34,658 nucleotides of DNA from Rhodospirillaceae bacterium UBA6608 (GTDB lineage Bacteria > Pseudomonadota > Alphaproteobacteria > Rhodospirillales_A > Casp-alpha2): assembly GCA_002433335.1 (NCBI GenBank), contig DJHY01000126.1, forward strand, positions 1 through 34,658, in the 5' to 3' direction. The notes beneath the pieces were generated by a model. It was not told where the DNA came from. It saw only the letters and a program-made list of their open reading frames with translations, and searched no databases. Positions within the stretch are counted from its first letter, which is position 1. Every line of letters begins with the position of its first letter. Positions 7,840 through 16,096 of this stretch are shown in pieces. A program made the position numbers and the translations under genes.

Positions 7840-8382
7840 TCATTCACCCTTATCGGATTGTTGGATTGCCTTAATTACTTTGAGGCTTTGGACATGCGGC
7901 TGCATCCGTTTGACGACACGATTTAACCCTTCGCCATCCATCCAAACTGGGCCAAGCTGCTCGCCAGTTTTTTCAAGAGCCGCGTCAAACCACACCATCT
8001 CGTCAGATGATGGAACCCTCCCGAAGAGCAATCTCGCAACTTCATTCCGATCGCTTGAGAAACCTCCGAGAGCGTGAACATCGGGGACACTGAGATCGGG
8101 AATTTCAAGAATGACCTCAGATTGCGTGTTCATGTACCGACCAATACCATCGGAAAAATTTCCGATAGACTTCGCATGCCGTTCGATTGCCTCCTTGAAC
8201 GCTTTATCCTGATACAGGGCTGTGAGATTCAGGACGACATGCTCCGGCTGCGGGTACAATACGAAAATTACGCCTTGCCATCCCTGCCCCTGGGGCGGGA
8301 CACCACCCTTAAACGACTTCGCGACCCCTAAATCGGTCGTCCAAGCTGAAATTTTTTCTGGGAGCTCGTTTTCGGCCAACAA
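7840..8382 (-). CDS. 5'-truncated protein with ADP-ribosyltransferase-like motifs
   Basis: About 180 aa are read from a TTG; no ATG is found near, and the frame stays open upstream across the island junction, so the true N-terminus is probably lost. An early 'AWTTDLGVAKSF' resembles the S/T-rich strand followed by A-x-x-F seen in ADP-ribosyltransferases. Residues about 86-92 (TQSEVIL) resemble the later Q/E-x-E catalytic motif. The N-terminal arginine motif that such enzymes need would lie in the missing part. ARTs modify proteins or nucleic acids with ADP-ribose from NAD and are common as toxins and effectors on mobile elements. This is pattern recognition only; it may instead be an unrelated protein. 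It points away from the truncated permease gene. Confidence 0.5.
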   Translation of the reverse strand: MLAENELPEKISAWTTDLGVAKSFKGGVPPQGQGWQGVIFVLYPQPEHVVLNLTALYQDKAFKEAIERHAKSIGNFSDGIGRYMNTQSEVILEIPDLSVPDVHALGGFSSDRNEVARLLFGRVPSSDEMVWFDAALEKTGEQLGPVWMDGEGLNRVVKRMQPHVQSLKVIKAIQQSDKGE

Positions 8383-8460
8383 GTCCCAGAGACTTCCCTT
8401 ATTCAGGGCGATCTGACGAAAGCAACAAAGGCTGCAAGTACGAAACTGGACAGGAAGACC

Positions 8461-9006
8461 CGCAGCTATTCGATCCCCGACTTCGTCATCGGCATGGTCT
8501 TGATCATCCTGTTCGCGGTCTGGTTGCCCCTGTTCCCGGCGGTGATCACCGCATTCAGCGACGCCAGCTCAATGGAACTGCTGGCGGTCTCCCTGCTGCC
8601 GGCGGTCACCGTGATCATCGGCCACGTCGCCCATCTCAGTCGTCTGCTGCGGGCCGGTTTCATCGAGGCCATGAACAGCGACTATGTGGAACGGGCCCGC
8701 CTGTCCGGCATTCCCGAAAGCCGGATCGTCCTTCGCCATGTTCTGCCGGCGTCGGTCATCCCGACCCTGAACGCGATGGCGCTTTATGTCGCCGGGGTGT
8801 TGTCGGGCCTGATCGTGGTCGAAAAGGTGTTCGGCTATCCCGGCCTCGGGATCGAGTTGATCAAGGCCGTCGACACCCGCGAAGTCCATGTCGTGCAGGC
8901 CATCGCCTTCCTCGGCGCGCTGCTGGTGGTTCTCATGAACCTGCTGGCGGACTTCGCCATCATCGCACTTGACCCCCGGGTACGTAGCCATGTCAGCCAG
9001 CGTTAA
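8461..9006 (+). pseudogene. dipeptide/oligopeptide ABC transporter permease (DppB-type), 5'-truncated
   Basis: About 180 residues are recognisable, against roughly 310-320 for intact DppB-type permeases. The remnant starts at 'SYSIPDFVIGM', which in the family follows the third membrane helix; the N-terminal half is missing. The frame happens to stay open to the left, but that part does not look like permease. The cytoplasmic EAA loop (DYVERARLSGIPESRIVLRHVLPAS) and the last helices (TLNAMALYVAGVLSGLIVVEK, QAIAFLGALLVVLMNL) are intact. It overlaps the next permease by 17 bases, so it belonged to a normal transporter operon. Without the first half the inner-membrane channel is presumably non-functional, unless the window joins unrelated pieces. 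A start at ATG 8494 could still be read. Confidence 0.8.
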
Positions 9007-9847
9007 CAAAGTTCTCGCCGTCGTCACCCACAGCCCCGGCACCGCCATCGGCGTCGGACTGGTCGTCGCGCATCTGTTGATCGCCCTGTTCGCGCCGATG
9101 CTGATCCCCTACGGCGAGACCCAGTTGGCGGGACCGCCGATGCTGGCCCCGGGCCACGCGGATTTCATCCTGGGCACCGACACCATCGGCCGCGACTACC
9201 TGTCGCGCCTGCTGATGGGTGGGCGGACATCGATCACCGTCGCCATGATCGGCGTCATGGGCGCGGTCGTCCTGGCCACGTTGATCGCGGTCTCGGCGGC
9301 CTATATCGGCGGCTTGTACGACGACGTCGTGATGCGGCTCGTCGATACCAAGCTGTCGATCCCGGGCATCCTGTTCGTGGCATTGTTCGTCATCGGTTTC
9401 GGGCGTTCGCTGACCGTGCTGAGCATCGTCATTGGCCTTAGCTATTTCCCCGGCGCCGTGCGAACCATCCGCGCCCAGGCCCTGACCCAGGTGCCGCTCG
9501 ACTACGTCAAGGCGGCGCGCATGCGGGGCGAGGCGGCGCTTTCGGTGATCCTGCGCGAGCTGACGCCCAACGTCATCGAGGTCGTGGTCGTCGAATTCGC
9601 GATCCGCACCTCCTCGGCGATCCTGATCGTCAGCGCCCTGTCGTTCCTCGGCCTGGGCATTTCGCCGCCGACGCCGGACTGGGGCCTGATGGTGTCCGAA
9701 GGCGTCAATCAGATTTATGCAGCACCTTGGCTCGTCCTGCTTCCAGCGGTCTTCATCAGCACCCTGGTCGTCGGCCTGAACTTCGCCAGCGACGGGCTGG
9801 CCAATGCGCTCGGCCTGGATGCCGCGCGCGGCCTGCATGGAGCCTGA
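8990..9847 (+). CDS. dipeptide/oligopeptide ABC transporter permease (DppC-type)
   Basis: A protein of 285 aa, full length for the DppC/OppC group. After a short N-terminus there is a first membrane helix (VGLVVAHLLIALFAPMLI), the 'HILGTDTIGRDYLSRLLMGGRTS' type segment characteristic of DppC (here DFILGTDTIGRDYLSRLL), and four to five further helices. The cytoplasmic EAA loop reads 'DYVKAARMRGEAALSVILRELTPN'. It forms half of an inner-membrane channel with the upstream DppB-type protein. The ATG at 8990 lies inside the end of the previous gene, giving a 17-base overlap. An upstream TTG at 8969 in the same frame is less likely. The partner permease is truncated, so this subunit may be orphaned. 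Substrate not deducible. Confidence 0.9.
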   Translation: MSASVNKVLAVVTHSPGTAIGVGLVVAHLLIALFAPMLIPYGETQLAGPPMLAPGHADFILGTDTIGRDYLSRLLMGGRTSITVAMIGVMGAVVLATLIAVSAAYIGGLYDDVVMRLVDTKLSIPGILFVALFVIGFGRSLTVLSIVIGLSYFPGAVRTIRAQALTQVPLDYVKAARMRGEAALSVILRELTPNVIEVVVVEFAIRTSSAILIVSALSFLGLGISPPTPDWGLMVSEGVNQIYAAPWLVLLPAVFISTLVVGLNFASDGLANALGLDAARGLHGA

Positions 9848-9851
9848 ACCG

Positions 9852-10643
9852 ATGCCTTTGCTGGACGTCAAGAACCTGAAGGTCGCCTACCGCAACTCTG
9901 CGACCGGCGAAACGTCAATGGCGGTGGACGGAGTGAGCTTTACCGTCGATCGGGGCGAGACCCTGGGCATCGTCGGCGAGTCCGGCTGCGGCAAATCGAC
10001 AACCTCGTCGATGGTGATGCGCCTGCTCGACCCGACATCGGGCAGCATCGAATTTGACGGCACCGACGTCGGTGCGATCCCGTCCAAGGATTTCGCGACC
10101 TCGGCCCATCGGTCGAAATTGCAGATGGTGTTTCAGGACCCGACGGATTCCCTCAACCCGCGTTTCACGGCGCGGCAATCAATATCCGACCCGCTCTTCC
10201 GCTTGGGTGGGCCGGACGCGCGGCGCGATGTCGACCGGCGGGTCGCGGAACTGGCCGATATGGTCGGACTTCCGCGTCACTTGCTGGAACGGTTTCCGCA
10301 CCAACTTTCCGGTGGGCAAAAGGCCCGCGTCGGCATCGCCCGCGCAATCGCCCTGAAACCGAAGCTCCTGATCCTGGACGAACCGACGGCGGCGCTCGAC
10401 GTCTCGGTGCAGGCCGTGGTGCTGAACCTGCTGCTCGACCTCAAGGCCGAACTGGACATGAGCTATCTGTTCGTTTCCCATGACCTGAACGTGGTGCGCC
10501 TGTTGTGCGAACGGGTCATCGTGATGCGCGGCGGCCGGATCGAGGAACAGGGCCCGACTGAGACCTTGATGACCGCGCCGCAAAGCGACTACACCCGCAG
10601 CCTGTTGGATGCGATCCCCCATCCGCCGGAAATGGCGGCATGA
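9852..10643 (+). CDS. peptide-type ABC transporter ATP-binding protein (DppF-like)
   Basis: A protein of 263 aa with every ABC ATPase motif: Walker [10 protein letters not shown] (42-50), Q-loop VFQDP (93-97), signature LSGGQKARV (152-160), Walker B LLILDEP (172-178) and the switch histidine in VSHDLNVV (210). It energises transport through the two permeases. The ATG at 9852 has GGAG about seven bases upstream and lies just past the permease stop; an ATG at 9837 is possible. Peptide transporters normally use two ATPases (DppD and DppF); only one is here, and the next gene is the allophanate hydrolase overlapping by four bases. A second ATPase may lie elsewhere or have been lost with the left part of the operon. 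Confidence 0.92.
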   Translation: MPLLDVKNLKVAYRNSATGETSMAVDGVSFTVDRGETLGIVGESGCGKSTTSSMVMRLLDPTSGSIEFDGTDVGAIPSKDFATSAHRSKLQMVFQDPTDSLNPRFTARQSISDPLFRLGGPDARRDVDRRVAELADMVGLPRHLLERFPHQLSGGQKARVGIARAIALKPKLLILDEPTAALDVSVQAVVLNLLLDLKAELDMSYLFVSHDLNVVRLLCERVIVMRGGRIEEQGPTETLMTAPQSDYTRSLLDAIPHPPEMAA

Positions 10644-12454
10644 ACGAGGAACCGATGACGATCCCCCGCTCGCCTTTGACCATTGCTTCTTTGCACGCGG
10701 ACTACGCCGCCGGCCGCGCCATCGCCGACGTGATCGCCGAGGTCTATGCCCGATATGACGAGGTTGCCGACCCCGGCATCTTCATCCATCTGGCGGACCC
10801 GGCGTCGGTCGCGGCCGAGGCGGCGGGCCTGGGTGCGTTCGATCCGAAAGCGAAGCCGCTTTGGGGCGTGCTCTTCGCGGTCAAGGACAACATCGACGTC
10901 GCGGGCATGCCGACGACTGCGGCCTGTCCCGCTTTCTCCTATATGCCGGAAGAAGATGCGCCGGTCGTTGCCCGCCTTCGGGCAGCCGGTGCGATCGTGA
11001 TCGGCAAGGCCAACCTGGATCAGTTCGCGACCGGTCTGGTCGGCACGCGCACGCCCTATCCCATCCCGCGCAACGCCCTGGACCCGGCCCTGGTGCCGGG
11101 TGGATCATCGTCCGGATCGGCGGTTGCCGTGGCGCAGGGGCTGGCGGCGTTTTCGCTCGGAACCGATACGGCGGGCTCGGGTCGTATCCCGGCGGGGCTG
11201 AACGGCCTGGTCGGGCTGAAGCCGTCCCTGGGCGCGTTGTCGACCCGGGGCGTCGTGCCGGCCTGTCGCACCTTGGATTGCGTCTCGATCTTCGCCCATA
11301 CGGTGGATGAGGCCCATCGCGTGTTCGACGTCGCCTGCGCCTATGACGCGGAAGAACCCTATTCCCGGCCGTGGGCGGGGGCATCCTTCGCGGCGCCCGC
11401 GGACGGCCTGCGCATCGGCGTTCCGGCCAAGGCGGATCGTAAATTCTTCGGCGATGCGGCAGCGCAGGAAAGCTACGAAAAGACATTGGCCGATCTGGCG
11501 CGGCGCGGGGCTGAGATCGTCGAGATCCCGTTCCAATCGTTCTACGACATCGCCCTGCTGCTCTACGAAGGTCCCTGGGTGGCGGAGCGCTATGCGGCCA
11601 TCGACGCCTTCATCGACAGCAATGAAGACGACCTGCATCCCGTCACCCGTGCGATCACGATCAAGGCGCGAAACTTCAACGCGGTCGATACCTTCAAGGC
11701 GCAATACAAACTGGCTGATCTGAAACGCCGCTGCGCGCAGGCGATCGAGGGTGTGGATATGCTCTGCGTCCCGACCGCGCCGACCTGGTACACGGCCGAG
11801 GAAAACCTGGCCGATCCCATCGGCACCAATTCGAACCTCGGCACCTATACCAACTTCGTCAACCTGATGGGGATGTGCGGGCTGGCCCTGCCGACGGGGA
11901 GGCAATCCGACGGCCGCCCGGCCAGCGTGACGTTGCTGGCGGCGGACGGCGGGGACAGGTTCCTGGCCGGTATCGCCGACGCCTTTCAATCGGGCGGCAG
12001 CATGACCGGCGGGGGCGGGGCGAAAAAAACCGGCGATATCGAACTCGCGGTGGTCGGCGCGCATCTGACGGGCCTGCCGTTGAACGGCGAGTTGACGGGC
12101 CTGGGCGCCAGGCTGGTCGGCACGGCCCGCACGCGGCCCGATTACCGATTATTCGAATTGTCGGGGACCGAGCCGCACAAGCCGGGATTGCTGCGCGTTG
12201 CCGACGGCACCGGTCACGCGATCGAGGTTGAAATCTGGTCCCTGTCGGCGGATGCCTTCGGGCGGTTCGTGTCGCGCATTCCGGCCCCGCTTGGGCTGGG
12301 AACCTTGCGGCTCGACGGCGGGGCGCAGGCCAAGGGCTTCATCGTCGAAAGCGAAGGGGTCAAGGACGCGCGCGATATTTCCGATTTTGGCGGCTGGCGC
12401 GATTACCTGGCGCACGTCGGGTCAAAAGAAGGGGCCGGTACGGCAGTCGCCTGA
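10640..12454 (+). CDS. atzF: allophanate hydrolase (AtzF-type amidase)
   Basis: A protein of 604 aa, the usual length for AtzF. Residues 15-450 are an amidase-signature domain: the lysine in AVKDNID (K82), the GGSSSGS loop (154-160) and the nucleophilic serine in TDTAGSGRIP (S180). Residues about 465-595 form the extra C-terminal domain special to allophanate hydrolases (VGAHLTGLPLNGELTGLGARL, then PEGLGT-like 'APLGLGTLRLDGG'). The enzyme splits allophanate to ammonia and CO2, the last step of ATP-dependent urea or cyanuric-acid-type nitrogen use. The start overlaps the ATPase stop as ATGA; a second ATG at 10655 with GAGGAA before it is possible. No urea carboxylase is in the window, so the source of allophanate is unknown. 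Linking a peptide-type transporter to it suggests uptake of a ureido or amide compound. Confidence 0.9.
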   Translation: MNEEPMTIPRSPLTIASLHADYAAGRAIADVIAEVYARYDEVADPGIFIHLADPASVAAEAAGLGAFDPKAKPLWGVLFAVKDNIDVAGMPTTAACPAFSYMPEEDAPVVARLRAAGAIVIGKANLDQFATGLVGTRTPYPIPRNALDPALVPGGSSSGSAVAVAQGLAAFSLGTDTAGSGRIPAGLNGLVGLKPSLGALSTRGVVPACRTLDCVSIFAHTVDEAHRVFDVACAYDAEEPYSRPWAGASFAAPADGLRIGVPAKADRKFFGDAAAQESYEKTLADLARRGAEIVEIPFQSFYDIALLLYEGPWVAERYAAIDAFIDSNEDDLHPVTRAITIKARNFNAVDTFKAQYKLADLKRRCAQAIEGVDMLCVPTAPTWYTAEENLADPIGTNSNLGTYTNFVNLMGMCGLALPTGRQSDGRPASVTLLAADGGDRFLAGIADAFQSGGSMTGGGGAKKTGDIELAVVGAHLTGLPLNGELTGLGARLVGTARTRPDYRLFELSGTEPHKPGLLRVADGTGHAIEVEIWSLSADAFGRFVSRIPAPLGLGTLRLDGGAQAKGFIVESEGVKDARDISDFGGWRDYLAHVGSKEGAGTAVA

Positions 12455-12491
12455 CGCCGCACCGACCCCGCATCTTTCACGTCTTTTCTGC

Positions 12492-14033
12492 TTACCCTTC
12501 GTCCAGGGAGATCGTTTCCTGGCTTGCGCCGTTCGTGGCCTTGCGTCGGTTCTGCACCGCCCGCCAGATCATCGCCGCCAGGGTCAATGCGGCCATGGCG
12601 ACGAACAGCAGGGAGATCGGCCGCTCGACGAAGATCATCGGGCTGCCGCCCGACATGATCATGGCGCGGCGCACGCCGTCTTCCAGCAGCGGCCCCAACA
12701 GGAACGCGATCAGCATCGGCAGGGGCGAGAACCCGGCCCGCCGCATGACGTAGCCCAACACCCCGAAGGCATACATCACGCCGACGTCGAAGATCTGCCG
12801 GGTCGTCGCGTAAACGCCGATGGTCGCGACCAACAGGATGATCGGGAACAGCACGCGTTTGTCGATGGCCAGGGCATAACGCGCCAGATGGATGAAGCCA
12901 AAGCCCATCGAGATCAGCAAAAGGTTGGCCAGGATCAGGCTGAAGAAAATGGCGTAAAGCAGGGGGCCCTGCTGTTCCATCAGAAACGGCCCCGGCGTCA
13001 AGCCATGGATCATGAAGGCACCCAGGACCAACGCCGCCTCGATATTGCCGGGGATGCCCAGCGTCACCAGCGGGATCAGGTTGGCCCCGGTCCCCGCACT
13101 GTTGCCGGCCTCGGCGGCGGCGATGCCCTTCAGCCCGCCGCGTCCGATCTTGTCTTCCGGTTTCGACAGGCGCTTGGCCGTCAGATAGGACAGGAACGCC
13201 CCGACGGTCGCGCCCAGGCCGGGCGTCGCGCCGATGAAGGTGCCGATGGCCCCGGACCGCAGGATCGTCGGCAGCAACGGGATCAGTTCGCGAAGGCGCA
13301 GCGGCTCTCCGCCCTTGGCCTGGTCCATGCCGCTCAGGGCGATGTCCTCATGGCCGCTGACTTCCTTACGCAGCTGCACGAAGGCTTCCGAGAACACCAA
13401 CAGGCCCAGCAGGATCGGGACGATGGAAAAGCCGTCGTCCAGGTTCGCGATGTCGAACGTAAACCGCGCCTTGGCCGTGAACAGGTCGCGCCCGACGGTG
13501 CCGATCAACAAACCGAAGCCGGTCGAGATCATGCCCTTGATCGGCGACGATCCGACCAGGGCACCGATGATCAACAACGCGAACAGCACGATCGCCGCGT
13601 ATTCGGGCGGACCGACCTTCAGCGCCACGGCGGCGATGGGCGCGGCGACCAACAGCAGCACGATATCGGAAAACAGATCGCCGATGACCGAGGCATAAAG
13701 CGCCGTATGCAGCGCCTTTTTGGACTGACCCTTTTTGGTCAGCTGATGCCCGTCAATGGCGGTGAAACTGGCCTGCGACGTGCCCGGCATGTTCAACAGG
13801 ATCGCCGGGATACTGCCGCCGAAGCTGGTGCCCTTGCCGATCGCCAGCAACGAGACGATGCCGACCACAGGGTCCAGATAATAAGTAAAGGGGATCAGCA
13901 GTCCGATGGCCACGTTGCCGCCGATTCCCGGCAGAGCGCCGAAAAGAAACCCCAGGATGATGCCCAGACATGCGAAGACAAGGTTCTGGACACTGGCAAC
14001 TAACTCTATAGCTGCGGTCAAATTTTCGAGCAA
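12492..14033 (-). CDS. tctA: tripartite tricarboxylate transporter large membrane subunit TctA
   Basis: A protein of 513 aa with about ten to twelve hydrophobic helices. The N-terminal 'GFLFGALPGIGGNVAIGLLIPFTYYLDP' and the repeat-like 'ATPGLGATVGAFLSYLTAKRLSK' near residue 260 are hallmark TctA loops; 'GGSIPAILLNMPGTSQASFTAIDG' fits too. TctA forms the main transport channel in the inner membrane and works with TctB and a periplasmic TctC. It is divergent from tctC-tctB across a 463-base region and converges with the amidase gene (37-base gap). In classic tctCBA operons all three genes are in one direction; here tctA is split off. The substrate (a carboxylate) cannot be named. Confidence 0.93.
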   Translation of the reverse strand: MLENLTAAIELVASVQNLVFACLGIILGFLFGALPGIGGNVAIGLLIPFTYYLDPVVGIVSLLAIGKGTSFGGSIPAILLNMPGTSQASFTAIDGHQLTKKGQSKKALHTALYASVIGDLFSDIVLLLVAAPIAAVALKVGPPEYAAIVLFALLIIGALVGSSPIKGMISTGFGLLIGTVGRDLFTAKARFTFDIANLDDGFSIVPILLGLLVFSEAFVQLRKEVSGHEDIALSGMDQAKGGEPLRLRELIPLLPTILRSGAIGTFIGATPGLGATVGAFLSYLTAKRLSKPEDKIGRGGLKGIAAAEAGNSAGTGANLIPLVTLGIPGNIEAALVLGAFMIHGLTPGPFLMEQQGPLLYAIFFSLILANLLLISMGFGFIHLARYALAIDKRVLFPIILLVATIGVYATTRQIFDVGVMYAFGVLGYVMRRAGFSPLPMLIAFLLGPLLEDGVRRAMIMSGGSPMIFVERPISLLFVAMAALTLAAMIWRAVQNRRKATNGASQETISLDEG

Positions 14034-14496
14034 GGAAGCCTCTTTGTCTTGTTGTTATAAAGGTTTCCTCCAACATGCCGGCGGTGTCTTGTTGCCCCGT
14101 CCGGTTCCTCGGCGATCTTGCGTCGCCTGAATGAGAAAAGCATTTATCATGCTGTTTTTATTGTATTTTTATTCGTATTCGGCGCGTTTTCCAGGATTCT
14201 GCATGGCCATTCTGTGGCGGAAACTTAAAATCCGCAGTGGAATTCGCAGGAACAATGGTTACGGATTTCGCGGCTGCTTGACAACCTAAAAAACTATGAT
14301 GTAATGGCCGGACGAGATCGGAAAACGATCCATGGACCGGCCCAGCAAGCCTGGGGGAAACCTCCGAAACAAGAATGACAGGAGAGTACGCCTAATCCGA
14401 ATCAAAAGACCGACGATAGGCGTGGTGACGCAACGGCGCGGCAGCTACGAGCTCCCTTGTTAAAAAAATCAACTTTCAACATGGAGTGTTTCGAAA
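14034..14496. promoter_or_regulatory. divergent tctA / tctC control region with a sigma70-type promoter
   Basis: A region of 463 bases, AT-richer than its flanks. On the plus strand TTGACA at 14278-14283, a 16-base spacer and TGTAAT at 14300-14305 make a good sigma70-type promoter for tctC, leaving a leader of about 190 bases. The leader holds G/C-rich stretches around 14338-14365 that could fold weakly. No clear promoter for tctA was picked out. Confidence 0.55.
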
Positions 14497-15471
14497 ATGG
14501 CTTTCTCGCGTTTCCGCGGCCTGCTCGGCGCTATGGCCGTCGCTGCCGTCGGCGTTGCGGCGCTGATTCAACCGGCCCCTGCCAAGGCGGCTTTCCCCGA
14601 AAAACCCATCACCATTCTGGTCGGCTACGGCGCCGGCGGCATGACCGACGTGTCGACCCGTATTCTGGCCGAGAAGCTGGAAAAGATTCTGGGCGTCGAC
14701 ATCATCGTCGAAAACAAGCCGGGCGCCGGTGGCACCCTGGCCTGGGCCGCGCTGCTGGAACGTCCGGCTGACGGCTACACCATCACCAGCTTCGGTTCGT
14801 CCGCCTATGTCACGGCGATCATGCTCGACCGCAAGATCGGCCTGAAGGACTTCTCGCCCATCGGCAGCTTCATGGTGCAGCAGCGGGTTCTGTTCTCGCG
14901 CAAGGACATGCCCTTCAAGACCCTTGAAGAAATGATGGCCTATGCCAAGGACAAGCCGGTCACCTTCGCCGACGGTGGCGCATATTGGGCGGCCCGCTCG
15001 GTCGAAGCCTTCGCCAAGCAGTTCGATCTGAAAATCCGCCTCGTGCCGTTCCGCAGCGGCGCCGAAGGCTCCGCCGCCATCCTGGGCGGTCACGTCGCGA
15101 CCGCCGAAACGGGTGTCGGCACCGGTGCCTGGCTGGGTGCGACCCGCGAGGGCAAGCTCAACGTTTTGGCCGTTCTCAGCCCGGGCAACCTCGACAACGT
15201 CGGCCAGCCCGGCGTGAAGAGCTTCGCCGACGTCGGCGCCAAGTTCCTGCCACAGATGTATTACGGCTACGCGGCCAAGGCCGGCACCCCGCCGGAGAAT
15301 ATGAAGATCCTGGCCGCTGCAGTGAAGAAGGCCCTGGAAGATCCGGACACCGAGAAGAAGTTCAAGGCCCGCGATCTGATCCCGGAATGGATCGCCGGTG
15401 AACCGTATCTGAAGTCCCTGGCGGCGATGACTGACGAAGCCAAGGAACTGAAGGCTTATCTGGCGAAATGA
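14497..15471 (+). CDS. tctC: tripartite tricarboxylate transporter substrate-binding protein TctC (BUG family)
   Basis: A protein of 324 aa. Residues 1-31 are a Sec signal peptide: basic start, hydrophobic GAMAVAAVGVAALI, cleavage after AKA. The mature protein begins AFPEKPITILVGYGAGG, the standard BUG/TctC opening, followed by 'GVDIIVENKPGAGGTLAWAALLE'. The two-lobe periplasmic protein captures a carboxylic compound and delivers it to TctAB. A GGAG lies about 11 bases before the ATG. The stop overlaps tctB by four bases, so the two are translationally coupled. The ligand-binding loop residues cannot be assigned to a substrate from sequence alone. Confidence 0.93.
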   Translation: MAFSRFRGLLGAMAVAAVGVAALIQPAPAKAAFPEKPITILVGYGAGGMTDVSTRILAEKLEKILGVDIIVENKPGAGGTLAWAALLERPADGYTITSFGSSAYVTAIMLDRKIGLKDFSPIGSFMVQQRVLFSRKDMPFKTLEEMMAYAKDKPVTFADGGAYWAARSVEAFAKQFDLKIRLVPFRSGAEGSAAILGGHVATAETGVGTGAWLGATREGKLNVLAVLSPGNLDNVGQPGVKSFADVGAKFLPQMYYGYAAKAGTPPENMKILAAAVKKALEDPDTEKKFKARDLIPEWIAGEPYLKSLAAMTDEAKELKAYLAK

Positions 15472-15989
15472 CAGCCACGGCCACACGGTCTGAGAGAATG
15501 CGTGACGCCGTTTCCGGCGTCACGCTTCTCGCCTTTGCGCTGGCCTTATGGTTCGTCCTGATCCCGCTTTACGCCGGGGGGCATGGCGACCATACGACCT
15601 TGGCGGAGATCGCCGCGATCTTGATCGGTAGCCTCGCTGCCTTGTTGATCGTGCTGGCGGCCATCGGCATCCCCAGTGCTTCGTCCAATGCGTCCGAGGA
15701 CGATCCTTTCCTCGACATGGGGGGCGACCGCGAACCGCCGCGCCTGATTCTGCTGGCCGGGGTATGGGGGCTGTTCGTGCTCGGGCTCGGTTATTTCGGG
15801 TTCTACGTTTGCGGGGCGTTCGCCGTCGCGGCGTCGTTCCTGTTGCTGGGGATCCGGTCACCGGTCCGTATTGTCGCCTGGACGGCAGGCTCCCTGGTGA
15901 TCAGCTATCTGATCTTCGATCTGGGCTTCAAGCTGTCGTTACCGGTCGGGCGCCTGGTTTCCGAGCTGATCCATACGGTCCTGACCTGA
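15468..15989 (+). CDS. tctB: tripartite tricarboxylate transporter small membrane subunit TctB
   Basis: A protein of 173 aa with four hydrophobic helices at roughly 15-35, 42-65, 95-125 and 130-160, and a hydrophilic acidic loop between the second and third. This is the TctB topology: the small subunit that pairs with TctA in the inner membrane. The start ATGA overlaps the tctC stop. Sequence similarity inside TctB is low in general; the call rests on topology plus position directly behind tctC and near tctA. Confidence 0.88.
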   Translation: MTATATRSERMRDAVSGVTLLAFALALWFVLIPLYAGGHGDHTTLAEIAAILIGSLAALLIVLAAIGIPSASSNASEDDPFLDMGGDREPPRLILLAGVWGLFVLGLGYFGFYVCGAFAVAASFLLLGIRSPVRIVAWTAGSLVISYLIFDLGFKLSLPVGRLVSELIHTVLT

Positions 15990-16096
15990 CCGAAATTATC
16001 TTGCCGGTCGGTCCCTTCGGCCGGTGATGGGTGTGTGGGATGCTTTCCCCCGGCGGTTTTGCCATTATATTGGCAAACGCGGGACAGAGAGACCGC

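Larger units (their letters stand above)
1..8460. mobile_element. integrative element / phage-satellite-like island, left end outside window
   Basis: The stretch carries a P4-type integrase end, an excisionase-like HTH protein, a DUF3987 replication-type protein and a cargo operon with a WYL regulator. This gene order is typical of satellites and integrative elements. Base composition is visibly more AT-rich than the genes to its right. The right edge is placed between about 8400 and 8470, where a dipeptide-permease reading frame abruptly begins in its middle. The left att site lies outside the window, so no direct repeat could be verified. A deletion or an assembly join could also explain the right edge. 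Confidence 0.7.

Noticed and set aside
12198..14003. 601-aa plus-strand frame over the amidase end and tctA
   Set aside because: It covers two well-recognised genes in other frames and is very Arg/Gln/Asp-rich, as antisense frames of membrane genes are.
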